Source: a bacterium
GTDB lineage: Bacteria; BMS3Abin14
Reading direction: 5' to 3'
Length of the DNA: 41,048 bases
NCBI GenBank assembly: GCA_029210545.1
Contig: JARGFV010000009.1
Coordinates: forward strand, 1-41,048
Shown: piece by piece, positions 29,437 through 38,391 of the stretch
Numbering within the stretch: the first letter of the stretch is position 1
Layout of the letters: each line of letters opens with the position of its first letter
Notes under the pieces: generated by a model
Database searches by the model: none
The model's input: the letters and a program-made list of their open reading frames with translations, nothing else
What the model was told of the DNA's origin: nothing
Position numbers and translations under genes: made by a program

Positions 29437-31552
29437 GGTCGTAATCCTCGGGGACCGGGATCCTCACCATGGAGAAGAGGGGAGCTTTCTCCACCGGTTC
29501 GGACCCACGCCACAGGCTGAAAGAGAGCAGGATCTCCATCCCTGGTTCCGCTCCCAGCGTTACCAGGGGGAGGGCGAACTCCCCTATCTTGTCGCAGGCA
29601 CCCCTGACACCGGCTGATCGCTGGTCGCCGTCGAGGGTTTCCATCTCGCCCCTAACCACCCTGAAACGGAAGGCCGCCTTTACCGGCCCCTCCAACTCGA
29701 CGGCGAGGGTCATCCCTTCCGCCTTTTCGGCGAAATGATCGGCGCTTTCGAGCCTCAGGTAGAGGCACTGTTCGTCGAACCCGTACATCAACTGCCTCAG
29801 GACGGGATCGGACCGGTGCATGGATCCCTGCTCGAAGTCCAGGTTGAAAACTCCCGCGCTGAGCCATTCGAAGTAGTTGGTGTCCAGCCCGTCGAGGACC
29901 GGTTCGACGATCCCGAAGGGAGCCCTCACGTGCCCCCGGACCTTTCCTTTCTTTATGGGTTCGAGGAGCTCCAGGAGGATCGGTATCCCCGCGAAACGGT
30001 AAGCGTTGATGAGGTGGAGACGGAACAGCTCGTCGAAACGGGCGGCAAGGGTCGTGAAGTGGTCGTCACCGAACCACCAGTACCAGTCGCTGCCCTCGGC
30101 GATGAGGATCTGCTCCATGGCATTTTCCCGTGCCGCGGCGTCCAGCCCGGGAAGGGCCGCCTCGATGGTGTCCCGGGTGCGGCACACCAGTTCCCAGGCC
30201 CTGTTCTTTTCCGAATGCCCCACCCAGGTCGAAAGCCGGCCGCCGATCCAGGATCCGGGAACGATGTCGCCGAGCCTGCCGGCATTGCCTGACTGCAGGG
30301 CCTCGCTGAAAGTCACCATCTCGATGGCCGGATCGCTGCCCAGGGCCTCGTAAAGGCCCTCCAGGAAAGGCCGGCCGTTCTCCGGGTAGTGCTCCCAGGC
30401 GTTCTCCCCGTCCAGGATGACCGCAACGACCCCGTCGTCGCGGTCCAGCCCTTTCCTGATGGCGTGCAAGCGTCCGAGGAAATTGCCCACCGCTTCGGAC
30501 GCTTCCATCCTCTGGTAGGTAAAGCCGATGAGATCCGAAAGCTCGCGGTCGCGGAAGAACATGGCGATCTCGCCGCTGCCGGTCTGGATTTTCCACGGCC
30601 GATACAACTCGTTCCGCCTCCCGCCGAAACCGGGGAAAGGCACTCCCAGGCTGTTGGCGAGGACTTCCTCGTCGGATGCCGCATAGGCGACCCCCCTCGC
30701 CGCCATGATCTCCAGGGCCGGAAGGGACACGCCGCCCTCCGAGGGCCACATGCCGCGGCATTTTGAGCCGAAGGTCCTTTCGTACCGCTCCAGGGCCCTG
30801 TCGACGTGGGTGGGGGCGTCGGCGGCGAGGCTGCCGCAGGTAACGGGAAGGGGCAGGCCGCGCTGCACCGCCCTCGCGCTGTTGAAATCATAGAGCAGGG
30901 GTAAAATGGGGTGATAATAGGGGGTCGAAGTGATCTCGACAGCCCCGGATTCCTGGGCCTTCCGGTATGCCGGGACGATCTCCTGGATCTTGCTCAGGAG
31001 CAGGTCGACGAGGGTCGTCTTGTCCTTCTGGGTGAAGCCCATCCCCCTGGTGATGAGTTCACGGATGAGGGGCTCTTCCTCCCGGAAAAAGGTGCCGGTC
31101 CAGGCCAGGAGAAAAAGAACCTGCAGGTCGAGGAGCTCCTGGTGGGAAAAAAACCCTGTCACCGCCTCCTTAGCCTGGCGGCGGTTCCACCTGTCGTAGA
31201 GCTGGTAATAACGCCGGAGGGGCAGGATCTGGTGGCGCACGGAGCCGATGAAGAGAAGATCGTAAAGCAGTGTGAGATCGTCTTCCTCCAGGCCCTCCAC
31301 CGGCCGGAGCAGGACCTCCAGGAAAAGGTCAGACCCAGGGACCGCGAACCCCTCGATCTGGTCGAGGAGCGATGGCACGAGGTTGAAGGTGGTGCGCACC
31401 GATCCGTGCATCTGCGCCAGGCGAACCATGTCGTAATAGTCCTTTGTGGCGTGGATAAACGTCAGGGGCATCACGGAGGTGCCGTCGTACCCGTTGCGGT
31501 AGCACGGCTGGTGCATGTGCCACCAGAGGGCCAGGCGGATCCTGTCAGCCAT
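29417..31552 (-). CDS. GH57 glycoside hydrolase (amylopullulanase-like)
   Basis: A 711-residue GH57 protein: LALWWHMHQPCYRN at the N-terminus, nucleophile Glu272 (GMWPSEGGVS), acid/base Asp381 (ILDGENAWEHYP), a helical domain with WYWWFGDDH, and a C-terminal beta domain. This subgroup includes amylopullulanases and alpha-amylases; a debranching role would complete the pathway, since no glgX is seen. No signal peptide, so it acts in the cytoplasm. ATG with GGTG upstream; 6 nt after the nucleotidyltransferase fusion. Confidence 0.9.
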   Translation of the reverse strand: MADRIRLALWWHMHQPCYRNGYDGTSVMPLTFIHATKDYYDMVRLAQMHGSVRTTFNLVPSLLDQIEGFAVPGSDLFLEVLLRPVEGLEEDDLTLLYDLLFIGSVRHQILPLRRYYQLYDRWNRRQAKEAVTGFFSHQELLDLQVLFLLAWTGTFFREEEPLIRELITRGMGFTQKDKTTLVDLLLSKIQEIVPAYRKAQESGAVEITSTPYYHPILPLLYDFNSARAVQRGLPLPVTCGSLAADAPTHVDRALERYERTFGSKCRGMWPSEGGVSLPALEIMAARGVAYAASDEEVLANSLGVPFPGFGGRRNELYRPWKIQTGSGEIAMFFRDRELSDLIGFTYQRMEASEAVGNFLGRLHAIRKGLDRDDGVVAVILDGENAWEHYPENGRPFLEGLYEALGSDPAIEMVTFSEALQSGNAGRLGDIVPGSWIGGRLSTWVGHSEKNRAWELVCRTRDTIEAALPGLDAAARENAMEQILIAEGSDWYWWFGDDHFTTLAARFDELFRLHLINAYRFAGIPILLELLEPIKKGKVRGHVRAPFGIVEPVLDGLDTNYFEWLSAGVFNLDFEQGSMHRSDPVLRQLMYGFDEQCLYLRLESADHFAEKAEGMTLAVELEGPVKAAFRFRVVRGEMETLDGDQRSAGVRGACDKIGEFALPLVTLGAEPGMEILLSFSLWRGSEPVEKAPLFSMVRIPVPEDYDLEYWIV

Positions 31553-31558
31553 GGGACG

Positions 31559-34051
31559 TCACCTCTCCAGCGCCCATCGGCTGATGCGGCGCCCCCAGGT
31601 GTTGATCAGCCTGCGCGCCTTGGCGGGGTCCCCGCTTTCCACGGCAAGCCTGACACGCGGCCCGTGGACGTCGGGCAGAAGCAGGATCCAGGAGTCGTCC
31701 ATGGCAGCGTGGACTCCGTCAGTGAAGGACAGCTCAAGATCGCCGACGGCCTGCCGGAAGTTCCTCATAACCCGCCCCTTGTTCTCCGCCGGGCACACGG
31801 CGCTCAGGGAATGGTAATGTGTCACGGGCAGTCCGTCGACGATCTCCGAAAGGGTCCCACCCGCCGAGGCCATCATCTCCAGGATCACAGCCAGGGAAAA
31901 CATGGCATCCCAGTGGGGGGCAAATCGGGTAAAGGCAAAGGCTCCGTCCACATTGGCCGCCAGTTCGTAGTTTTCGAAATCCCGTGCGCTCAGCCTCGTC
32001 AGGCGCCCGGTGTCGGCTTTGACATGCCTGAGCCGTCCCACTGCTATCCGCGGCGCCTGGACCGGCAGGAAAACCCTGGCCTTCCTCCGGCCGGCCCGCC
32101 GGCCCAGGAGCTCGAGGACCAGGAGGAGGAGCCTGTGGGGAGGCTGTGAACGGCCCAGGTCGTCCACCATGTGAAGTTCCTCGCCGCCGGGAGAGACGTA
32201 AAAACCCACGTCCGCGCCCAGGGCGCGGACGATCTTCCCGACCCGTGCGAGGCTCTCCTGGACCATGGCCGGTGTCTGGGCCAGCCGTGTCGCGTCGGGA
32301 TGGGCGTTGAGGATAACCGATTCACAGCCGAGATCGGCCAGGATCTCGGGCAGGATGCGTGAGGTGGACCCGTGAGCCAGGTCGAGGATGACCGTGTAGT
32401 TCCGCTTGCGCAACGAGTCCACGTCCACTTCCCTGAGAAAACTCTCGCGGTAGAAATCCAGGGCCAGGGGCAGTTCCGAGATGGTGCCGATCCGGTTGTG
32501 ATGGCTGCGCCGGAACTTCTCCCGGAAGAAGATCTTCTCGATCTCCCTGGCGGTGTTTTCCCCGATGGCAAGGCCGTCCGAGTCGTAAAAGAGGATCTCG
32601 GTGGAGGATTCGTCCCCGGGTTTCTGCCTGAAGTGGACCCCTCCGACCTCACCGAAGGTGGTCAGCTTGTACCTGGTCACCGGAAGGGGCATGAGCCGCA
32701 GGTCGGAAACGGAAACACCTGTGGAAAGGATCCCTCCGAGGAAAGCCCGCTTGAGCATCCTGGACGCGTTGTGATCGTCCCGGCTGACCAGGATACGGCC
32801 GCTTTCCGGGAATACGGAGCCGAAGGCCTCGCCGAGTTTCGCGACAAACCCGGAACTCAATTCCGCGTTGGTCCTCCCCGAGACGCGGTTGCCTTCGAAG
32901 ATCGCTGCCTTCCAGCGGTCGCCCCAGATGAGGTTGGTTGAAAGCACAGAGCCCGCCTCGACCCTCTTGCCGGGCCACAGAGACACGTCCCTTTCCACCG
33001 AAACCCCGTCTTCGAGGATGCAGTCGGACGCGATGACCGCCCCTTCCGGGATGTAGGCTCCCTCGCCGAGGCGGACGTTGTCGCACAGGACACTGTTGAC
33101 GACACGGCACCTCCGGCCCACGGCGATCCCGCTCCAGAGGACCGACGATTCGACGAGGCAACCGGGGCTGACCTCGCACCCCTCCCCGAAAACGGAATCG
33201 GCGTACTCGCCCCGTGGCAGCCTCACGCCGGGACCGACCACGACCGTGCCCCGGACCCTGGCCCCTGGAGCCACCCGGGCCCCCTCGTCCAGCCATGCCG
33301 TCCCTTCGGCGAACTTCACTGCCTCACCCGGCATGGCGAGGCGGGTCTTGCCGTGGAAGATCTCGTGGTGGACCTGGCGGTAGGATTCAGGGTTCCCCAC
33401 ATCGCGCCAGTACCCCGGCGCATTGAAGCCGTAGAGGGGCTTTCGCCCCTTGAGGAGGCGGGGGAAAAGATCCCGCGAGAAATCGAAAGGCTTCCCCGCG
33501 GGAATGAAACCGAGGGCTTCCGGTTCCAGGATGTAGATGCCGGTGTTGACGGTATCGCTCACGACCTCACCCCAACCGGGTTTTTCAAGGAAGTTCCTGA
33601 TCCGTCCCCTGTCGTCGGCGACGACGACCCCGAACTGGAGGGGGTTTGCCACCGAGGTCAGTACCAGCGTGGCCAGGGCACCACGTTCTTTGTGGAACTT
33701 CACGGCCGCGCCAAGGTCGATGTCGGTCACCAGGTCACCGGACATGACAAGGAACGTCTCCTTGAGCCTGTCCACGGCAAACCTCACCGAACCGGCTGTG
33801 CCGTAGTCCGCGTCAGGCACAACATAGGTGAGTTTCGCCGTGCCCTCCCAGCGCTTGTCGAAGTGGTCTTTTATCTTCTCGGGCATGAAGTAAAGCAGAA
33901 GGGAGATCTCCTCGGCGCCCAGGCTGTCGAGGTCTTCCAGGATGTACTCGAGCATGGGCTTGTTCATGAGAGGGAGCATCGGCTTTGGCACCCCCGAGGT
34001 CAGGGGCTGTATCCTCGTGCCGAACCCGCCCGCTAAAACGACCGCCTTCAT
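31559..34051 (-). CDS. Nucleotidyltransferase / beta-helix / degenerate phosphomutase fusion (paralogue 2)
   Basis: An 830-residue paralogue of the protein at 15029-17527 with the same three parts. The nucleotidyltransferase core is intact (MKAVVLAGGFGTRIQPLT, SGDLVTDIDL, EKPGWGE). The mutase-like part lacks all catalytic loops: RQKPGDE at the phosphoserine loop, YVSPGGEE at the metal loop and LPDVHGP at the phosphate loop. It may supply the sugar nucleotide for GlgA, as no GlgC is present; GDP-mannose synthesis is the default annotation. ATG overlaps the response regulator stop (ATGA). Confidence 0.88.
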   Translation of the reverse strand: MKAVVLAGGFGTRIQPLTSGVPKPMLPLMNKPMLEYILEDLDSLGAEEISLLLYFMPEKIKDHFDKRWEGTAKLTYVVPDADYGTAGSVRFAVDRLKETFLVMSGDLVTDIDLGAAVKFHKERGALATLVLTSVANPLQFGVVVADDRGRIRNFLEKPGWGEVVSDTVNTGIYILEPEALGFIPAGKPFDFSRDLFPRLLKGRKPLYGFNAPGYWRDVGNPESYRQVHHEIFHGKTRLAMPGEAVKFAEGTAWLDEGARVAPGARVRGTVVVGPGVRLPRGEYADSVFGEGCEVSPGCLVESSVLWSGIAVGRRCRVVNSVLCDNVRLGEGAYIPEGAVIASDCILEDGVSVERDVSLWPGKRVEAGSVLSTNLIWGDRWKAAIFEGNRVSGRTNAELSSGFVAKLGEAFGSVFPESGRILVSRDDHNASRMLKRAFLGGILSTGVSVSDLRLMPLPVTRYKLTTFGEVGGVHFRQKPGDESSTEILFYDSDGLAIGENTAREIEKIFFREKFRRSHHNRIGTISELPLALDFYRESFLREVDVDSLRKRNYTVILDLAHGSTSRILPEILADLGCESVILNAHPDATRLAQTPAMVQESLARVGKIVRALGADVGFYVSPGGEELHMVDDLGRSQPPHRLLLLVLELLGRRAGRRKARVFLPVQAPRIAVGRLRHVKADTGRLTRLSARDFENYELAANVDGAFAFTRFAPHWDAMFSLAVILEMMASAGGTLSEIVDGLPVTHYHSLSAVCPAENKGRVMRNFRQAVGDLELSFTDGVHAAMDDSWILLLPDVHGPRVRLAVESGDPAKARRLINTWGRRISRWALER

Positions 34052-34431
34052 CCCTTTTTTCTCCCCTTTCCATAACGTTTTTCCAGCACCTTGGAGATCT
34101 CGTCCAGGAGTTCATGGGAATCCGAGGATTTGACGACGTACCCTTCGGCCAGCCACGAGGAGAAGTCCGACCTGAAGGAGCTGTAGGCCGAGGAGAGGAT
34201 GACCGGAACGTGGCTCTGCTCCCGTGATATATCCTGGAGAAGTTCCAGTCCGCTCTCTCCCTTGAGCCTGATATCAAGGACGACCAGGTGCACGGTATGG
34301 TTTTTCAGCGCCTCCATCGTCCCGCGGCTGTCCACCGCGGTCAGAACCTCGTAACCGGCTGATTCCATCTGCATCCGGTACAGTTCCCGGATACCCTCTT
34401 CATCATCGACGACCAGGATACGATAGTTCAT
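34048..34431 (-). CDS. Single-domain response regulator
   Basis: A 127-residue CheY-like receiver only: acidic pocket Asp9-Asp10 (VVDDEEG), phosphoacceptor Asp53 (VVLDIRLKG), Ser80 (VILSSAY) and Lys101 (VVKSSD). There is no output domain, so it must act by protein contact. ATG with GGGGGAG upstream, 12 nt after the sensor gene. As the second gene of the alpha-glucan operon it may tune these enzymes or their synthesis. Confidence 0.9.
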   Translation of the reverse strand: MNYRILVVDDEEGIRELYRMQMESAGYEVLTAVDSRGTMEALKNHTVHLVVLDIRLKGESGLELLQDISREQSHVPVILSSAYSSFRSDFSSWLAEGYVVKSSDSHELLDEISKVLEKRYGKGRKKG

Positions 34432-34443
34432 GCTCTCCCCCTG

Positions 34444-35868
34444 TCAGAGGTTAATATCCAGCGCCAGGAACCCATCGGACCAGGAAAGGGTGATCTGTTC
34501 CTGGTCCAGATATTCCGCGATCTTCTTCAATTCCCCCAGTCCCTCCGGTCCTCCCTGCCGATCCGGCTCGAACAGGCGTCCGGAAAAGGTGAAGGTGACG
34601 CGCACACCGTGGGCGGCGGCCGTTGTGGCGACCACGAGGCCATCCAGGCTCCCCGCCATGAGAACCATGACTCCCATGAGGCGGGCGATGGCCCCGCTCA
34701 CCTTCCCGTAATTCAGCTGAACGAGGGAAATATCCCCTTCCTCGAGGGTTATGGAAAGGGGCACCAGGGGGTGAAAGCTTCTGTAGGCCCTGATGACCTC
34801 GTTAATGAGGTGGTTCAGGTCCCAGAAATGCCTGTCCGGGAACTGTTCCTCCACCTGGGAAACAAAATCGTCCAGGAACCCCTCCAGCTCTCCCATGGCC
34901 TCACGCAGCGCCGCGATATTGCCGGAGATCTCCCCGGTGTCGTTGGCCACCTTCTCCAACCGTTCCAGATGGCCCGCCATGGAAACCAGGGGGTTCAACA
35001 GGTTGTGAGCCAGTACGGCGGAATACCGGCCCATGATGTTCTTCCTTTCGAGCCTGACGAGCATTTCGTGCTGGACCTCGATGCGGGCGTTGGCCTCCTG
35101 CAATTCGGCCACTCTTTCCCGGTAGCGATCCAGCGCCAGAGCCTTTTCCAGGGCGCTGATGAACGGCCTGGCAAAGGAGTCGAGCAGTGCCAGTCCATCC
35201 AGGGAGAGGGACGCCCCCGAAGCGAAATTGTCCACAAGGATGGCTCCGAAGCGGCCTCCCGCTCCCCACATGGGGATCACACCCACCTCCTTCGCTTTCA
35301 AAAGGTCACCCAGCCAGGTGGGCCCCGTTCCAGGGCCTGGAGGCAGGATCCGGCAGCCGGTCCCCATCAGCGCTTCTCCCACGGGGTCAGCCAGGTCGGA
35401 GGGAAACACCAGCATTTCCAGAAGGGGCGACAGCCGGCGTTTCTGGGTCTCGAACTCCTCCATGGCCCGGCTGAGGATGCGCTCTAACGCCATTTCCTCA
35501 CGGTGGATGAGTTCCCACTCCTGCCACGTCTCCTCGGGTGAAAGGGTCCCGATCCCCGAATGCCCCCTCAAGGATCCATCGCCTTCATCCCTGAGAAGGA
35601 GAAAGGCACGGTTGTACCCGAACATGTGGCCGGCCGTGATAACGGTGAGCAGGAGAGCGCTGATCTCCTCGAACTTCTCGGCGCTGCCCAGGAAACCGTC
35701 GATCTTGTTCCTGACCGCCATGGCCTCCGCCAGGCTGTTATAGGCTTCAAGAAGCCCGCTCCGCTCAAGCTCGTCTTCAGGCCGGAGATCACCCTCAAGC
35801 TCTCCCGGAACTTCCAGAGGCCGGGCGGCCAGGGCACGCCGGAAAACGTTCAGAAACTCCTTGTCCAT
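34444..35868 (-). CDS. GAF-type sensor histidine kinase with degenerate ATPase domain
   Basis: A 474-residue cytoplasmic protein: N-terminal GAF-like region (about 60-260), a coiled-coil linker, a dimerisation helix with an H-box (VLAHNLLNPLVSM) and a C-terminal part where the HATPase should be. The N box lacks its Asn-rich motif, no DxGxG is seen, and only FEPDRQGGPEGLGELKKIAEYL resembles the G2 region. ATP binding is therefore doubtful. It may be a phosphotransfer or pseudo-kinase partner of the receiver next door. ATG at 35868 chosen; in-frame starts at 35886 or 35922 are alternatives. Confidence 0.75.
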   Translation of the reverse strand: MDKEFLNVFRRALAARPLEVPGELEGDLRPEDELERSGLLEAYNSLAEAMAVRNKIDGFLGSAEKFEEISALLLTVITAGHMFGYNRAFLLLRDEGDGSLRGHSGIGTLSPEETWQEWELIHREEMALERILSRAMEEFETQKRRLSPLLEMLVFPSDLADPVGEALMGTGCRILPPGPGTGPTWLGDLLKAKEVGVIPMWGAGGRFGAILVDNFASGASLSLDGLALLDSFARPFISALEKALALDRYRERVAELQEANARIEVQHEMLVRLERKNIMGRYSAVLAHNLLNPLVSMAGHLERLEKVANDTGEISGNIAALREAMGELEGFLDDFVSQVEEQFPDRHFWDLNHLINEVIRAYRSFHPLVPLSITLEEGDISLVQLNYGKVSGAIARLMGVMVLMAGSLDGLVVATTAAAHGVRVTFTFSGRLFEPDRQGGPEGLGELKKIAEYLDQEQITLSWSDGFLALDINL

Positions 35869-35912
35869 GGTTCCGGTACTCCGCATCAGGAAAGATGTCG
35901 GTAACAGGCATA

Positions 35913-35921
35913 ATGATAGCA
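35913..35921 (-). promoter_or_regulatory. Possible extended -10 promoter of the alpha-glucan operon
   Basis: On the minus strand TGCTATCAT has the TGn-(-10) form, in the 170-nt gap between recJ and the sensor gene. There is no good -35. It would place the start point near 35906, upstream of the two nearer start codons. Confidence 0.35.
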
Positions 35922-36038
35922 CAAGGGGTTGATCGTGTTGCTGTCTTTTTCGGGATCACCCCGCAATTTCCCCGAATGAAACCGGTATTGATGAAAGCTT
36001 CGCAAAAAAAGATGAGATGGAGAGGTGACCGGCAGGAG

Positions 36039-37796
36039 CTAATTCGGACTTCGTTCCTCGATCTTCGCGCCGGCGCTGCCGCTCGGTCTCATCCCCTTGA
36101 CCCTCATCTTGACCCTGGTGACTCCCTTCCATGTCTGGACCTCGGGGACCACCGCCAGGTCCATCAGCCCGGAGAGCCTTTCCATCTCGTGGGCCTGGCG
36201 GAAAGCGATGGCATTCACGATGGCGCCGTTCTGCTTCACGTTGAAGCTGAGGTGATCCCCGCCCACGATACGGGGATCGACGACCTGGACCGCCTTGAGC
36301 AGAACCACGGGCTCCGGGTTCCCGGCCCCGAAGGGAGAGAGGCCATGGAACTGCTGCACTTCGAACAGACCGAGTTCGTCAAGGCGGGTCTCGGCGTCGA
36401 GGGTCATGACCGGGATGAACCCGTCTTTCGGCACCATTTCCCGGACAACCTCCTCGAACCGCTCCCTGAATTCATCGATCTTCTCCGGGTCCAGCTTGAC
36501 CCCGGCCGCGTACTTGTGACCGCCGAACTCCAGGAGCAGGTCCCGGCACTGGGAAAGTCCCTGGAAGAGATGTAATTTCGGGATCCCGCGGGCCGAACCT
36601 TTCAGCACCCCGTTTTCCAGGCACAGGAGCACAGTGGGCCTGTAATACCTCTCCATGAGCCGTGACGCCACGATACCCACGACTCCGGGATGCCAGTCCG
36701 GCGAGCTGAGCACGATGCTCCGCCTGCCATCCAGCGTCCCGCCGGCCAGGATCTGGTCCACCGCCTCCGAGTAGATCTTTTCCTCGATACGCTGGCGCTC
36801 CACGTTTTCCACGTCAAGGTAGCCGGCCAGGCGGTCAGCGTCCTCCCTGCTGTCTGTCGTCAAGAGCCGTACACAGGCGGAAGCATCCGACAGCCTGCCG
36901 GCCGCGTTGATCTTGGGGGCCAGCCGGTAGGCCACCGCGGAGGAGTCGACCTGTCCCGGAGTGACACCGCACACGTCCAGCAGAGTCCTGATCCCCAGCC
37001 GGGGGTTGAGGTTGATCTGCTCGAGCCCGGCCCGGACGAGGATACGGTTGAGACCGGTCAGGGGCACGATATCCGCTATGGTCCCCACTGCCACGAGGTC
37101 GAGGTAGTCCACAAGGGACGGTTCCTCCCTGCCCTCGAAAAAGCCCCTGTCCCGGAGCCCTTTACGCAGACCGGCCACCAGGTAGAAAGCAAGGCCGACG
37201 CCCGCCAGGGACTTGTAGGGGAAAGAGCAGTCGGTAAGCAACGGGTTGATGAGCGCTGCCGCCTCGGGAAGGGTACCCGGAGGTTCGTGGTGATCCGTCA
37301 CGATGACGTCCATCCCCAGGGAGCCGGCGAAGGCGATCTCATCGACCGAAGAGATGCCGCAGTCCACGGTGATAACGAGGCTTATCCCCTGCTCTCCGAA
37401 CTTTCTTAGGCTCTCCAGGTTGACACCATACCCCTCCTCCACCCGGTTGGGGATGTAATAGTACGTGGAAAAACCGAGGTCCCTGAGAAAAAGAAGGATG
37501 AGGGAAGTGGCCGTAACCCCGTCCACGTCGTAGTCTCCGTAAACCAGGACTTTCTCTTCCCGGTCCATGGCATCCACGATCCTCTGGACGGCCTTGTCCA
37601 TATCATAAAGGAGGTACGGATCCGCGAGATCCCCCAGGTGGGAGTTAAGAAACCCGCGGGCCATCTCCACATCTTCAAACCCGCGGTTCATGAGGAGCTG
37701 TCCCACCAGGGGGGTTGTGCCAAGAGCATCCGCAAGGGCCCGGGCCTTTTCCGGATCCTGCTGCCTTACCTCCCATTTTTTTTGGTCGACAGTCAT
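36039..37796 (-). CDS. recJ: Single-stranded-DNA-specific exonuclease RecJ
   Basis: A 5'-3' ssDNA exonuclease for recombination and mismatch repair. 585 residues with the DHH-family motifs DYDVDG (Asp88, 90, 92), VDCGISS, TDHH (168-170) and NPLLTDCSFPYKSLAGVG, and the DHHA1 motif LEFGGHKYAAGVKL, followed by the OB domain. The ATG at 37796 gives a normal N-terminus; an in-frame TTG at 37820 is less likely. It is the last gene after secD-secF-DUF456, separated by 86 nt of heptamer repeats. Confidence 0.95.
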   Translation of the reverse strand: MTVDQKKWEVRQQDPEKARALADALGTTPLVGQLLMNRGFEDVEMARGFLNSHLGDLADPYLLYDMDKAVQRIVDAMDREEKVLVYGDYDVDGVTATSLILLFLRDLGFSTYYYIPNRVEEGYGVNLESLRKFGEQGISLVITVDCGISSVDEIAFAGSLGMDVIVTDHHEPPGTLPEAAALINPLLTDCSFPYKSLAGVGLAFYLVAGLRKGLRDRGFFEGREEPSLVDYLDLVAVGTIADIVPLTGLNRILVRAGLEQINLNPRLGIRTLLDVCGVTPGQVDSSAVAYRLAPKINAAGRLSDASACVRLLTTDSREDADRLAGYLDVENVERQRIEEKIYSEAVDQILAGGTLDGRRSIVLSSPDWHPGVVGIVASRLMERYYRPTVLLCLENGVLKGSARGIPKLHLFQGLSQCRDLLLEFGGHKYAAGVKLDPEKIDEFRERFEEVVREMVPKDGFIPVMTLDAETRLDELGLFEVQQFHGLSPFGAGNPEPVVLLKAVQVVDPRIVGGDHLSFNVKQNGAIVNAIAFRQAHEMERLSGLMDLAVVPEVQTWKGVTRVKMRVKGMRPSGSAGAKIEERSPN

Positions 37797-37808
37797 AATA
37801 TTTTCCAG

Positions 37809-37878
37809 TTCGAAGCGCAAAGCTCCAGGCGCGAGGCATCGTTTCCTTTCGCTCTTCGCTCATCGTACTTCGTTCTGA
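37809..37878. repeat. Heptamer array between DUF456 gene and recJ
   Basis: TTCGAAG-CGCAAAG-CTCCAGG-CGCGAGG, then TTCGCTC-TTCGCTC-ATCGTAC-TTCGTTC: about ten units of period 7 filling the spacer. The second half is roughly the inverse complement of the first (GCGAAG versus CTTCGC), so the spacer RNA could also fold. Confidence 0.75.
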
Positions 37879-37882
37879 CTTA

Positions 37883-38389
37883 TCACATTATCAGCGAAGT
37901 GATGATGACCGCAACCATGGTGGCCGCGACCATCATCTTGGCAACCGTGCCCTTGAGCCTCCCCGTCAGCGCTCCCAGGGCCGCCCGGGCGGCATCAGCG
38001 CGGTCGTGTCCTCCCCCCAACGCCACGATAAAAACCGCGCACCAGGCCCCGACGGCCATTCCCGGGATGGCCCCGAGACCGAAAAGGACCGGGGCTCCGA
38101 GCAGACCGCCCGCGAGAGCGCCCACGATGGATGCCGCGACACCGCCCCTGACCTCGGGTCCGGACCTGGCACCCCTGATGGCGGTGAAAAACTCCAGGAA
38201 CTCCCCGGTGACGGCCATGATGAGCAGGACGATGAGGGTGTGATATTCCAGCCATGCGGGACCGGTCGCCCACCGGAACAAGGCGGCGCCGGCCAGCAGC
38301 AGCCAGGTCCCGGGCAGGCCCAGCAACTGAAGCGGGAGCGCCAGGATGAGGACGCTCCCGAAGAGAAGCCAGGTGAGGAAGGTCAGCAA
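37883..38389 (-). CDS. DUF456 membrane protein
   Basis: A 168-residue very hydrophobic protein with about five membrane segments and Gly-rich turns (ALPLQLLGLPGTWLLLAGA, VGALAGGLLGAPVLFGLG), matching the DUF456 family. TTG start with AGGG upstream, 2 nt after secF. Function is unknown; no catalytic motif is visible. Confidence 0.85.
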   Translation of the reverse strand: MLTFLTWLLFGSVLILALPLQLLGLPGTWLLLAGAALFRWATGPAWLEYHTLIVLLIMAVTGEFLEFFTAIRGARSGPEVRGGVAASIVGALAGGLLGAPVLFGLGAIPGMAVGAWCAVFIVALGGGHDRADAARAALGALTGRLKGTVAKMMVAATMVAVIITSLIM

Positions 38390-38391
38390 TG

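Noticed and set aside
28132-29520. Plus-strand open frame of about 460 codons opposite a GH57 gene
   Set aside because: Antisense shadow with Gly/Pro/Asp/His-rich low-information sequence.
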